Shown: positions 34,701 through 46,400 of the stretch, in pieces | Numbering within the stretch: the stretch's first letter is position 1 | Layout: every line of letters starts with the position of its first letter | Source: Tillandsia leiboldiana | Taxonomy: Eukaryota > Streptophyta > Magnoliopsida > Poales > Bromeliaceae | Assembly (NCBI GenBank): GCA_029204045.2 | Contig: CM055073.1 | Coordinates: 26,379,818-26,443,817 of the forward strand | Reading direction: 5' to 3' | Length of the DNA stretch: 64,000 nucleotides | Position numbers and translations under genes: made by a program | Notes under the pieces: model-generated | Told to the model about the DNA's origin: nothing | Seen by the model: only the letters and a program-made list of their open reading frames with translations | Databases searched by the model: none

Positions 34701-35212
34701 ATGGTGTTGTTGAGCGCAAAAACAGGGTTGTTCAAGAGATGACGCGTGTGATGCTTCATAGCCGAAATTTACCGCTACATTTTTGGGCTGAAGCTGTGAA
34801 CACCGCTGTCTATGTCATTAATCGAGTGTATTTGCGCCTAGGAACTTTAAATACACCATATGAGCTGTGGTTTAGTAGAAAACCGGATATCAAATACTTT
34901 CGTATCTTTGGGAGTCGATGTTTTATTTTGCGTGATCGCGAAAATCTTGGTAAGTTCGATTCTCGAAGTGACGAAGGGATCTTTTTGGGTTATTCTACAA
35001 ATAGCAGAGCATATCGGGTATTTAACATGGAATCTAAAACGATTGTAGAATCTATAAATGTTAAAGTAGATGAAGCTTTTCACTTTGCATCTGAAAAATC
35101 TACCCTCGATATCTCTCTTGATGATGATACACCTGCCAATGCATCTTCTCATAACAATTCTTCCAATAATAATGATGCATCTAATGGTTCTTCAAGTTTA
35201 TCTGATGTGTAG
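31778..35212 (+). pseudogene. gag-pol: Sire-B gag-protease-integrase, 1,144 codons, then nonsense
   Basis: One open frame encodes gag, protease and integrase. INRPPFFDGTNYAYWKVRM opens gag. The CCHC knuckles are CFKCRGYGHISTEC (about residue 311) and CFRCGISGHIRRYC (about 577), with a coiled-coil region between them. The protease motif LDSGCSRHMTGD is at about 688. The integrase zinc domain starts at about 813, and the core has HMDLMGP (about 878), RSDRGGEF (about 941) and NGVVERKN (about 976), so the catalytic D, D and E are all present. Translation stops at TAG (35210-35212) after SLSDV, where Sire-C has CAG. The rest of pol follows in the same frame. This is the least damaged gag-integrase in the window. 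Confidence 0.95.
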
Positions 35213-36895
35213 GAATCATCTCATGTACCTCCGAGTACTCCGTTACAACAAACGTTACGCATCTCCAAGGATCATCCTGAATCAAACATCATTGGAGACC
35301 CACAAGAAGGAGTCAAAACTCGGAGACAGTTGGTTTGTGGATTCGCTTGCTACGTTTCCTTGATCGAACCAAAGAACATCGATGAAGCTCTTCAGGATGA
35401 CTACTGGATTAAAGCAATGCAGGAAGAGCTCCATCAGTTTGAGCGAAACAAAGTCTGGGAATTAACAAAGCCTCCAAAGCAACACAATGTGATAGGTACC
35501 AAATGGATTTTCAAGAATAAGAAAAATGAAGATGGTACCATCATCAGGAACAAAGCACGTTTAGTTGCTCAAGGCTACTCTCAAGTAGAAGGTATAGACT
35601 TTGATGAAACTTTCGCCCCTGTAGCTAGACTCGAGTCCATTCGTATATTATTCGCGATAGCTTGTCATTTTAAAATAAAATTGTTTCAAATGGACGTTAA
35701 GAGCGCATTTTTAAATGGGTTTTTAAATGAGGAAGTTTATGTGGCTCAACCGAAAGGTTTTGTAGACTGTAAACTACCTAACCATGTTTTTCGTTTGAAA
35801 AAGGCTCTTTACGGTTTAAAACAAGCACCGCGAGCATGGTACGAAAGGTTGACAAAGCACCTATTGGATAAGGGCTATACTCGAGGGGGAGCTGACAGGA
35901 CTCTCTTTGTGAAGCATTATCAAAATAACTTCATTGTAGCACAAATCTATGTCGATGACATTGTATTTGGTGCGACAAGAGATAATGATGCTTCTAAATT
36001 CGCTGAAACCATGGAAAGCGAATTTGAGATGTCAATGATGGGCGAATTGACTTATTTCCTTGGATTGCAAGTGAAACAGTGTGACGAAGGCATCCATTTG
36101 TGTCAATCCAAGTATGCTTTGGAATTGGTCAAAAAGTTTGATCTAGAAAATTGTAAAGATTTTCCAACTCCAATGGGAACTAGCAATAAAGGATTAGGAA
36201 GTGAATCTTTTAGTGAGAATGTAGACGAGAAACTTTATCGGAGTATGATTGGAAGTCTACTTTACCTCACGGCTAGTCGCCCGGATATATCTTTTGGTGT
36301 TGGGATCTGTGCGAGATATCAATCTGCACCAAAGGAGGTTCACCTGAAAGCGGTGAAACGGATCATCCGATAGATTAAAGGAACCATAAATTTCAGAATT
36401 TGGTATCCTATGGGAACAAGTCTAGATATTATTGGATACTCAGATGCCGATTGGGCAGGATCTGTGGATGATCGGAAAAGTACGAGTGGTGCATGTTTTT
36501 ATTTAGGCCATTGCCTTGTTGCATGGCACAGTAAAAAGCAAAACTGCATAGCACTCTCGACTGCCGAAGCAGAATATATTTCAGCGGGTAGTTGTTCAAC
36601 CCAACTCATTTGGATGAAAAGTGTGTTGAGCGACTTCCGGATTTCAGCAACTTCGGTAACAATTCTTTGTGAGAACACTAGTGCTATAAACATTTCCAAA
36701 AACCCTGTGTTGCACTCTAGAACAAAACACATTGAACTTAGATATCATTTTCTTAGAGAGCTAGTTGAATCAAATACTCTTCAACTGTCATATATTTCAA
36801 CTGAAGATCAATTAGCTGACATTTTAACAAAACCTTTGGATCAAAAACGTTTTATTCATTTGCGTAAAGAAATTGGAATGCTTTCCTTGAAATAA
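35213..36895 (+). pseudogene. pol: Sire-B reverse transcriptase-RNase H, one nonsense codon
   Basis: Continues in the gag frame. RT starts around WIFKNKKNEDGTI (about 35506) with the active-site box IYVDDIVFG near 35945 intact. RNase H has DADWAGSVDDRKS (about 36439), STAEAEYISA and the TKHIELRYHFLRE tail. A TAG at 36371-36373 falls in RIIR*IKG, where Sire-A has Tyr. The ORF ends with TAA at 36893-36895. Together with 31778-35212 this is a standard Copia polyprotein of about 1,705 codons. Confidence 0.93.
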
Positions 36896-37830
36896 ACCTC
36901 TTTTTGAAACTTTTGCTTAGGTTAGGTTTTGTTTTTGTGTTTTTATTCTTTATCTATGTTTATACATAGTACATTAATTGAGCATGTGTATTACCACTTT
37001 TCTTGCATCCTTTCATATAATTAGAAATTTATTATGCTTTGGATATCATAATAATTCAGTTGATGCATTAATCATTTATTTAAATTAAATCATTTTTAAT
37101 TGATCAAAGTCAATTTCTCTCTCAATGATCTCTTGGTATTGTTTTTATCTTATTTGACTATTTGGTTGAGTATGAATTCGAGATCAATCCTTGGTTGAAT
37201 ACTTTATATCTTAAATTAATTGATAGCCAATTGAGGGGGAGTCAAAGAAATGTAAAATGCTCAAAAGATGTGGAAAGAGTTACATCCCAATGAGGAGTGT
37301 GAAAACTACCACCACATGGAGGAAAGAGCTACCACCTCGGTCGTCCGAGTACTGTGTGCAGCCACCACATGTATACCAAGCATGGGTTTGTAATTTTTGA
37401 TTAAGTAAAATGCATGATTGAAATACTTGACTCCGTCAAATTTCAAGGTTGGTATAAGGTGGGATTTTTAAATGAAAGATGCTCAAAGAGCCACTCTCTT
37501 CAACAGATTGACTAGATACATTATATAATTTATTTGGGATTTCAAACATCTATTGATCTTGGTAATTCATTTTCTTTATCATTTTAATGATTTGATAAAC
37601 GCCGTACTCATAAGATCATGATGGATGTGTTTGAACTTGATCAACTTTAAAGGTTTTAATTTCTGTAAATTTTCATGTCATTATTTGAATGTTATTGATA
37701 GATTTAACATAATTTATTTCTCTTGGCATGAAACGATGATTTTTGTTTAAAGTTGATGTGCTAAACTGCTTACATACTTTTTCTGGATTTTATTGAATTT
37801 TTCTAAATTATTCTGAAGAAAAAGTTGGAG

Positions 37831-37940
37831 CCGATCCGGATCGGACATGAATGATCCGGATCCCGAACGCAGGTGTTTCCTGTGGGTAGCCGATCCGGAT
37901 CGAAATCTCGATCCGATCCGGATCACGGCTAGGGTTTTAT
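37831..37940 (+). promoter_or_regulatory. Candidate internal promoter for third ORF (Sire-B)
   Basis: GATCCGGATCGG, GATCCGGATCCCGAACG, GATCCGGATCG and GATCCGGATCAC lie within about 100 bp and are followed by GGCTAGGGTTTTATTAG and CT-rich leader sequence. All are in the GATCCGGATC form used by the Sire-B LTR array. Confidence 0.5.
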
Positions 37941-38059
37941 TAGAACAAGAGGGATTTTGATTTCTTTTATTCCAATCTTTTGTTCTTAAGACTCCAGAGT
38001 TTCTCTCTCTAAAATTCATCCTTCTTGGAGTCTTTCAAACTCGAGTTCTTCGATTCCAA

Positions 38060-38443
38060 GTAAGTTTTATTGATCAAAATCTCGATTTTTCACTGTTTTT
38101 CCTTGTTTGCTCAAAACGTGAGTAGAAATCATGGAACTTTTTCATTTGTGAATGGTTTTTGGTCAAATCTCTTTTGAAATAAGAACTCTGGGTAGATTAG
38201 TTTTGATTATATGCTAGGTATTCTCTTGATTAACGGATTTTTGATCTTCGATTTCAAAAATTTCGGTTTTAGGGCATATAATGGGAATTTTCCAAATTCA
38301 TGCAATTGATCTATTTTTAAAATTCTTTTTGCAAAACTAATTTGATTCTGAGTCTCTCTACATGATTATGATTGTTTGGGTATAATTTTTCAAAATTTTC
38401 AAAATTAACAAGTTTTCATGTGTTCTTGAGTTGTTGCTCACAG
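38060..38443 (+). other. Conserved leader intron upstream of third ORF (Sire-B)
   Basis: Donor CCAA|GTAAGT and acceptor TTGCTCACAG|GA, 384 nt, T-rich inside. Equivalent to 22546-22927 and the minus-strand 42317-41937. Confidence 0.6.
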
Positions 38444-38471
38444 GATTTCTTTTCTCAAGAAACCAATAGCA

Positions 38472-39338
38472 ATGGTGATCACTTGGATCATTCTTCTTCT
38501 GGCTACTATGGTTCATACTCGAGCAACCAATAAACTGAAAAGAGCTAAGAAACTTCAACGAAAAGGTGAATTTGATCTGATTAGTGACTCGGAAACTGAA
38601 GCTAAAAAGGATGAAGTCAATTGGGATGAGTTGTCAGATGATGAAACACATCCTGGAAAATCGCCACAGAAAATCTCTGTTGCATCGAAAGGGAAAGCCC
38701 GTGCAGAGACATCAAAGGAAAAGGCTCCGCCCACTGCTACGGAAAAAGGAAAAGCACCAATGACCTCTTCATCCATATTAAAAAGAAAAAGACTCGCTCG
38801 ACGACCTGGACGAGCTCGAGGTATTGAAATAAATGAACCATGTCAAGAGAATCCAAAGAATATCTCTCAAATTTATACTGAATCTGAAGACGAAGAAGAT
38901 TGGGACACATTTCTTGATGAAGTACAACAAGGTATTGATGAAGAAAATAAGGTTTACCTAAGGAACAAGAAGCTACTGAAGTCTTCCTCAATACTTAAGC
39001 AGCAAGCAAGGAAAAAGAATGTGCCAAGCAATGAACCTCTTGACAATTCACATTCTTTGCCAAGAAGATCTCCTCGGAATGAAGGACAGACTGCTCCGTC
39101 AATCGTCACACAACGTTCCTCAACTTCCAGAAGAATTAACCAAAAGGGAAACCTGGAGTCTTCCATCAAACAAGAGCAAGACAAAATGGCTCTAAGACTC
39201 AGAAAGATGTCCAAGGACATACATTAGATGAAACAAGAGTGTTCTACGATTTCGGGAATGCTTAAAGGAATTTTGAAGAAGCTGGGCTGCACGAGCTCTG
39301 AGGACTCCGCCTCGAATGACTCAGATTCAGATGCTTGA
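38472..39338 (+). pseudogene. Sire-B third ORF with replaced middle, one late nonsense codon
   Basis: The start at 38472 gives a hydrophobic segment, VITWIILLLATM, directly followed by the conserved MVHTRATNKLKRAKK. The acidic stretch and KRKRLARRPGRARG are kept. The globular block found in Sire-A and Sire-C is absent and replaced by QENPKNISQIYTESEDEEDW, followed by a basic, lysine/serine-rich region. The 251-residue ORF stops at TAG (39225-39227). The same frame continues with MLKGILKKLGCTSSE and an acidic tail to TGA near 39338, matching the C-terminal tails of the other copies. So the ends of the protein are conserved while the middle is not. Confidence 0.7.
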
Positions 39339-39351
39339 ATCGTTTGTCCAC

Positions 39352-39352
<1 letters not shown>

Positions 39353-39393
<41 letters not shown>
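39353..39393 (+). repeat. Poly-T tract after third ORF (Sire-B)
   Basis: About 40 consecutive T, much longer than the corresponding T-rich stretch in the other copies. Its length is liable to sequencing or assembly error. Confidence 0.85.
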
Positions 39394-39395
<2 letters not shown>

Positions 39396-39941
39396 TGTGC
39401 AGGATTTCAGTTTTTAGGTTTTAATGTTCTCTTTTTACTTTGCTTTAGTTTTAGTTCTCAGGTTTTTCTTGATTTTGAACTTCTTAACTCTCCTTAAATT
39501 TTGAATTTTTGGCTTAGTTTGTGACAAAAAGGGGGAGAGAGTTTAGAGTGAACTCTGTGAGAACTTTGACTTTTGGTGAGAACTTTGAACAAACTTTGAC
39601 TTTGGTGAAAGGTAAGTATCACAACTTCTGGTTTTATCTTGTGATTTGTTGCATGTCCCTACTAACTATTCGACTAACTATTTGGACATGTATTATTACT
39701 AACAAGTTGTTTGATTACTAACAAAGCAAAGTTATGACATTTGGAATCTTATTGCTTAGAAGATATGTCAATGTTTGATTGTGATCTTATTACATATCTG
39801 AATTACTCAATGTCATGGTGAGCATAAACTCTATCTCTGTTAGGTTTTGAATGCTAAATATTCTTGAGGTATCTAACGATCTCTTTTTGCCAAGAATGAT
39901 TTCTTTTTGCAGAGAGTGCAGATGTCTAAGTCTAGAGTCTG

Positions 39942-40041
39942 NNNNNNNNNNNNNNNNNNNNNNNNNNNNNNNNNNNNNNNNNNNNNNNNNNNNNNNNNNN
40001 NNNNNNNNNNNNNNNNNNNNNNNNNNNNNNNNNNNNNNNNN
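39942..40041. other. Assembly gap (100 N)
   Basis: Exactly 100 N, the usual placeholder for a gap of unknown size. To the left is Sire-B interior about 140 nt short of where its PPT should be. To the right is Sire-C interior on the opposite strand. By comparison with Sire-A, the gap should hide the Sire-B PPT, its 3' LTR, an AAACG duplication, the inner part of the Sire-C LTR and the Sire-C PPT, about 1.8 kb in total. Confidence 0.9.
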
Positions 40042-40478
40042 AATTCAGATATGTATGAAACTCACAATCAAAAATCGACATATCTTTTAAGCAATACAAA
40101 TCCAAATGTCACAGAAAGGTTAGTCAACAAGCAACTTGTTAGTTATATTACATGCCCAAATAGTTAGTCGAATAGTTAGTTGAGGCATGCATCAAAACAC
40201 ATATAAAACCAAAGTTGAAAGTTATACTTACCTTAGTTTCAGCATTGTTCTCACACAAGTATAGTCATGGTCAAGCACAGAGCATTGTGCATTGTTCAAA
40301 GTTCTCCTATACTCTCTCCCCCTTTTTGTCACAAAACTCAGCCAAAATTACAAAATGGAGAGAATAGTTAACAAGTTCAAGAACCAAAAGTTTGAGAGCT
40401 AAAACTAAAAAACTAAAACTTGAAACCTGCACAAGAAGATTAAAAATCTGCACTAGAAAAAAAAAAATTAGAGTGCAC

Positions 40479-41907
40479 AAATTAGTCATCTGAGTCGGAT
40501 TCATCAGAGGCACTACATCCCATTTTTGAAAACATTCTCTTCATCAGCTTTTTCATTGAAGAGACCGTCTTAGTCAATGTTATTTGGGATGCTGTGATAA
40601 TTTCAAGTTCTTCTGAGATGTGCCTCTGTTCTTTGGTGATCTGCTCTTGTTCGAAAGATAGGCGTTGTTGCTGCTTGTAAATTGAGGTTACCGATGCTTC
40701 TTCATCTGGTCCGGGTGTTTGTCGTGATGGAGAGGCAGAGGTGCCGACACAAGGTTTCTTTCCAGAGGAAGGAGTCGGAGTAACATGAGGCAATTTGTGA
40801 AGGGACTTAACAATTGTGGATTCATTTATCATCCCCAAACAATGCTGGTACGATGTTGAGCTGATATCGATTTGAAATTTCTTTAGAATCCTCATAATGA
40901 TCAATGGAAACGGAAGCCGTTCGGTAGGATGAGGGTGCTCAACATATCTAGACATTCTGTTCCAAATAATGTAAGGGATGTTCATGTTCAAACCAACTGC
41001 TTCAGATGGATGCCCTAGGAGGTATAAAAACAGCATTCGATCCCATCTCACCACCTTTGTTTGCATGTTCGGGAGAATGTTATAACAGGTGATGAAGTTG
41101 AGAAACCGGTATTCAAGCCGGAGTTGTGTTGGATTTAACAGTTTTACCATCTGTCGATTCAGTGCCGTCCAAACAAATTCCTTTTATAACGGTTTGCCAC
41201 AGAGCATTCGTCAAGCTTTTTCCAGTTAAATAGTTAATCCCCGATCTATTCGATGGCATTTCTAGAACTTCCCCGATCAACTGCGGAGTTATTTTGAGTC
41301 TCATCCCTTGGATGTTTGTGTAAAATTGCATCGAACCGTGTTCATCTTCCTGAAGATGTCTCGCATTTGAGTAAAGGTTCTCACACGATGCAAACAATAC
41401 CCAAGTAATTCCGGGATCTGCAAACTTGGATAGATTAGCTCGTTCAATTAACATCCCGAACTTCGGTGAGTGATCTCGGAGGGCACCAATATTCACATGT
41501 CTTTCTCCGATGCATTCTCGATGTTCAAATGCCCTAAGACGGTCAGCATTAATGAACACTTCTTCCAAGCGAGGCGGAGAATCAGGAACTATTGGTTTGT
41601 TAATATCAACATCTCGTGCTTGTCCAAAGCGTCGAACTAGTCGTTTCCTTTTCACCGAGATGGTTGGTGAAGTCATAGGTGCTTTTCCTCTTGATGTGTC
41701 GGAAGTCTTTTGCTTAGATTTAATGGGCATTGATTCGTCATCCGTCAATTTGTCCCAATCTACTTTTTCATTATCAGCTTCAGCCTCTGAATCGCTGACA
41801 AGAAGAAACTCACCTTTCCGTTGAGTTTTCTTAGCTCTTTTCAGTTTGTTTGTTGCTCGAGTGTGCACCATTGTGACTAGCAGAAAGATGATCCATGAAA
41901 ACTCCAT
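40479..41907 (-). pseudogene. Sire-C third ORF, most complete copy, one frameshift
   Basis: The spliced start is probably the Met at 41907, giving MEFSWIIFLLVTM and then MVHTRATNKLKRAKK. An ORF opening further upstream at 41949 would begin inside the predicted intron. After acidic and KRKRLVRR regions comes a long globular block from INADRLRAFEHRECIGERHV through LKITPQLIGEVL. The frame shifts near 41130, and the other frame continues LLNPTQLRLEYRFLNF to PFPLIIMRILKK. This resembles the putative plant transposon domain family. A glutamate/glutamine-rich probable coiled coil and an acidic SDESDSDD tail end it near 40482. Together about 470 residues. It has a hydrophobic start but no second membrane segment that I can see. 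Confidence 0.75.
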
Positions 41908-41936
41908 TGCTCTTTGTGCTTTAAGTAGGAAGTGTC

Positions 41937-42317
41937 CTGTGAAGACCAACTCAAGAACACGAAAAATTGTTTATTTTCAAAAATTTAAAAAATTGTACCC
42001 AAACAATCATTATCGTGTAGAGAGACTAAGGATCAAATTAGTTGTGCAAAACGAATTTTAAAAATAGATCAATTCCATGATTTTCAAAAATTCTGAAAAT
42101 ATGCCCTAAAACCGAATTTTTAGAAATCCAAACCCAAAAATTCGTTTATCATGAGAAAACCTAGCATATAATCAAAACTAATGTTCCCAGAGTTCTTATT
42201 TCAAAAAAAGTTTGATAAAAAACCATTCACAAACGAAAAAGATATGAAATTTCCTCACGTTCTGAGCAAAAATATGAAAAACTATAAAAAACCGAGATTT
42301 TGATCAAGATAACTTAC
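41937..42317 (-). other. Conserved leader intron upstream of third ORF (Sire-C)
   Basis: On the minus strand the donor is CAAA|GTAAGT and the acceptor CTTCACAG|GA, 381 nt. It keeps the length and splice consensus of the other copies although the intron body has diverged. Confidence 0.6.
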
Positions 42318-42436
42318 TTTGAAGTGAAGAGAATGAGTTTAGAGGGCTCCAAGATCCTTGCTTTTTAGAGAGAGAAAGTTTGGAAGCTTAGAAACGAAAG
42401 CTTGTGATGAAATAAAATCAAAATCCTCTTCGTTTC

Positions 42437-42550
42437 ACATAAACCCTAGCCGCGGTCCGGACTGCCCGAAGAGTCCAGTCCGGATCGGCTACCCGCAGGA
42501 TTTTCCTGCGTTTGGGGTCCGGATCAGCTTGTCCAGTCCGGACCGGCTCC
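42437..42550 (-). promoter_or_regulatory. Candidate internal promoter for third ORF (Sire-C)
   Basis: On minus, CCGGTCCGGACT, CCGGACCCC-type and AGTCCGGATCGG palindromes precede GGCTAGGGTTTATGTGAAAC. CCGGAC and CCGGAT forms are mixed, unlike in Sire-B. Confidence 0.5.
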
Positions 42551-43471
42551 AAACTTTTTCTTCAGAAAAATTCAGAAAAATTCCAGAAATTCCAGAAAAA
42601 GATTGTAAGCACTTTTGTGTATCAACTTTAAATAAAAATCATCGTTTCATACAACAAGAAATAGATTGTGCCAAATCTATTAAAAATATTGAAATAACGA
42701 AACGAAAATTTATAAAAATTAAATCCCTTAAAGTTGAACAACTTCAATCACATCTAACATGATCTTATGAGTAATGCCTTTATCAAATCATCAATTTGGT
42801 AAAGAAAATGAAATACCAAGATCAATAGATGTTTGAAATCCCAGATAAGTTAGATAATATATCTAGTCAATTTATTGTAAGGAGTGGCTCTATGAGCATC
42901 TTTTCAACAAAAATCCCACCTTATACCAACCTTGGAATTTGACAGAGTCAAGTATTCCAAAAAGCATTTTATCTAGACAACTTGAAAAACCATGCTTTGT
43001 ATACATGTGGTAGCTGCACACAGTACTCGGACGACCGAGGTGGTAGCTCTTTCCTCCATGTGGTGGTAGTTTTCACACTCCTCATTGGGATGTAACTCTT
43101 TCCACATCTTTTGAGCATATTACATTTCTTTGACTCCCCCTCAATTGGCTATCAATTATTTAAGATATAAGGTATTCAACCAAAAATTGATCTCGCATTC
43201 ATACTCGACTAAATAGTCAAATAAGATAATAACTATACCAAGAGATCATTGAGAGAGAAATTGACTTTGATCACTTAAAAGATGACTTAATTGATATAAA
43301 TGATCACTGCATCAACTGAAATATTATGATATCAAAAGCATAATAAATTTTTAAATGCGTGAAAGGATGCAGTTAAAGTCAATATAACTAATGCTCAATT
43401 AATGTTCTATGTGCACACATAGATAAAAAATAAAAACAAAACCTAACCTAAGGATTGGTTTCAAAAAGAAA

Positions 43472-46400
43472 TTATTTCAAGGAAAGCATTCCAATTGCCT
43501 TTCGCAAATGAATAAATCGTTTTTGATCCAAAGGTTTTGTTAAAATGTCAGCTAATTGATCTTCAGTTGAAATATATGAAAGTTGGAATATTTTATTCAA
43601 CTAGCTCTCTAAGAAAATAATATCTAAGTTCAATGTGTTTTGTTCTTGAGTGCAACACAGGGTTTTTGGAAATGTTTATAGCACTGGTGTTGTCACAGAG
43701 AATCGTTACCGAAGTTGCTGAAATTCGGAAGTCGCTCAACACACTTTTCATCCAAATGAGTTGGGTTGAACAACTACCCGCTGAGATATATTCCGCTTCG
43801 GCAGTCGAGAGTGCAATGCAGTTTTGCTTTTTACTATGCCACGCAACAAGGCAATGGCCAAGATAAAAACATGCACCACTCGTACTTTTCCGATCATCCA
43901 CAGATCCTGCCTAATCGGCATCTGAATATCCAACAATATCTAGACTTGTTCCCATAGGATACCAAATTCCGAACTTTATGGTTCCTTTGATGTACCGGAT
44001 GATCCGTTTCACCGCTTTCAGGTGAACCTCCTTTGGTGCTGATTGATATCTCGCGCAAATCCCAACACTAAAGGATATGTCCGGGCGACTAGCCGTGAGG
44101 TAAAGTAGACTTCCAATCATGCTGCGATAAAGTTTCTCGTCTACATTCTCGCTGAGAGATTCACTTCCTAATCCCTTATTTGTAGTTCCCGTTGGAGTCG
44201 GAAAATCTTTAGAATTTTCTAAACCAAACTTTTTGACCAACTCCATTGCATACTTGGATTGACACAGGTGGATGCCATCGTCACTTTGTTTCACTTGTAA
44301 TCCAAGAAAATATGTCAGTTCGCCCATCATGGACATCTCAAATTCGCTTTCCATGGTTTCAGCGAATTTAGAAGCATCATTATCTCTTGTTGCACCAAAA
44401 ACAATGAAGTTATTTTGATAATGCTTCACAAAGAGAGTCCTGTATGCTCCCCCTCGAGTATAGCCCTTCTCCAAAAGGTGTTTCGTTAACCTTTCGTACC
44501 ATGCTCGCGGTGCTTGTTTTAGACCGTAAAGAGCTTTTTTCAAACGAAAAATATGGTTAGGTAGTTTAAGGTCTACAAAACCATTCGGTTGAGCCACATA
44601 AACTTCCTCATTTAAAAACCCATTTAAAAACGCGCTCTTAACGTCTATTTGAAAAAGTTTTATTTTAAAATGACAAGCAATTGTAAATAGGATACGAATG
44701 GACTCGAGTCTAGCTACAGGGGCGAAAGTTTCATCAAAATCTATACCTTCTATTTGAGAGTAGCCTTGAGACACTAAACGTGCTTTGTTCCTAATGATGG
44801 TACCATCCTCATTTTTCTTGTTCTTGAAAATCCATTTAGTACCAATCACATTGTGTTGCTTCGGAGGCGTCGTTAATTCCCAGACTTTGTTTCGTTCAAA
44901 CTGATGGAGCTCTTCCTGCATTGCTTTAATCCAGTAGTCATCCTGAAGAGCTTCATCGACGTTCTTTGGTTCGATTAAGGAAACGTAAAAAGCGAATCCA
45001 CAAACCAACTGTCTCCGAGTCCTGACTCCTTCTTGTGGGTCTCCAATAATATTAGATTCCGGATGATCCTTGGAGATGCGTAACGTTTGAGGTAACGGAG
45101 TACTCGGAGGTACATGAGATGATTCCTGCACATCAGATAAACTTGAAGAACCATTAGATGCATCATCATTATCGGAAGACTTGTCATGAGAAGATGCATT
45201 TGCAGGAGTATCATCATCAAGAGAGATATCAGGGGTAGGTTTATCAGATGCAAAGTGAAAAGCTTCATCTACTTTAACATTTATAGATTCTACAATCGTT
45301 TTAGATTCTAAGTTAAATACCCGATATGCTCTACTATTTGTAGAATAACCCATAAAAATCCCTTCGTCACTTCGAGAGTCAAATTTTCCAAGATTTTCGC
45401 GGTCACGTAAAATGTAACACCGACTCCCAAAGATACGAAAATATTTGATGTTCGGTTTTCTACAAAACCATAGTTCATATGGTGTATTTAAAGTTCCCGG
45501 GCGCAAATAAACTCGATTAATAACATAGACTGCAGTGCTCACAGCTTCAGCCCAAAAATATAACGGTAAATTCTGGCTATGAAGCATAACACGTGCCATC
45601 TCTTGTACAACCCTGTTTTTGCGCTCGACTACACCATTCTGTTGAGGTGTATAGGGTGCAGAGAATTCATGTTTAATGCCGTTGGAAGTGCAAAAATCAA
45701 TGAATTTAGAATTTATGAATTCTCCACCTCTATCACTTCTAACACGAATGATCTTTTCATTCTTTTCAATCATAATACGATGGCAAATCTCGTGAAAAGA
45801 ATCAAAAGTATCAGCTTTCTCTTTTAAAAATGCTACCCATGAGTATCTAGAGAAATCATCAACCAATAAGAAAATATACCATTTACCTCCCAAAGATGGT
45901 TGACGTGTTGGCCCCATTAAATCCATGTGCAATAGTTCCAAAGGCCGTTTAGTACCAACGTGGTTCAAGTTCTTGTGTGCAGTCCTGGATTGTTTTCCCT
46001 TTTGGCAACCACCACACACAATGTTTTGTTTAAGTGAAAGTTTTGGAACCCCCTTGACCACGTCTTTGTTTGAAATTCTAGCAAGTTCCTTAAAATTTAT
46101 GTGACCTAGCCTTTTATGCCAAAGCGTTTCATTATTCAAAGAGGCTAAGTTACAGTTTTCAGAAATTTTATTGGGAACAACATAACAATTATTTTCAGAT
46201 CTAATCCCCTTTAAAAAGAAAACATGGTCCTTATCTGTTACAACACATTCAACAGATGAAAAATTAACTGAAAAACCATTGTCACAAAGTTGACTGATAC
46301 TTATGAGGTTAGTCTTAAGGCCTTCAACAAATAACACATTATTCAGAATCGGGCCATCTGGAATAGCTACTGTTCCTTTTCCAACAATTTTGGAAGACCG

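Larger units (their letters stand above)
30464..39941 (+). mobile_element. Sire-B: Sirevirus-type Copia element, 3' end lost in assembly gap
   Basis: The 5' LTR starts TGTTACGG at 30464 inside the left LTR of Sire-C, so this is the innermost insertion on this branch. The left target duplication should be AAACG (30459-30463), but the right copy is not visible because the element runs into N at 39942. It belongs to the same LTR subfamily as Sire-D (GATCCGGATC palindromes). Gag-pol is nearly intact, with two nonsense codons. Confidence 0.9.

Noticed and set aside
40479..41949. Calling ORF3 a viral envelope gene
   Set aside because: Only one N-terminal hydrophobic stretch is visible, the body resembles a plant transposon-associated domain, and no cleavage, fusion or second membrane region is seen.
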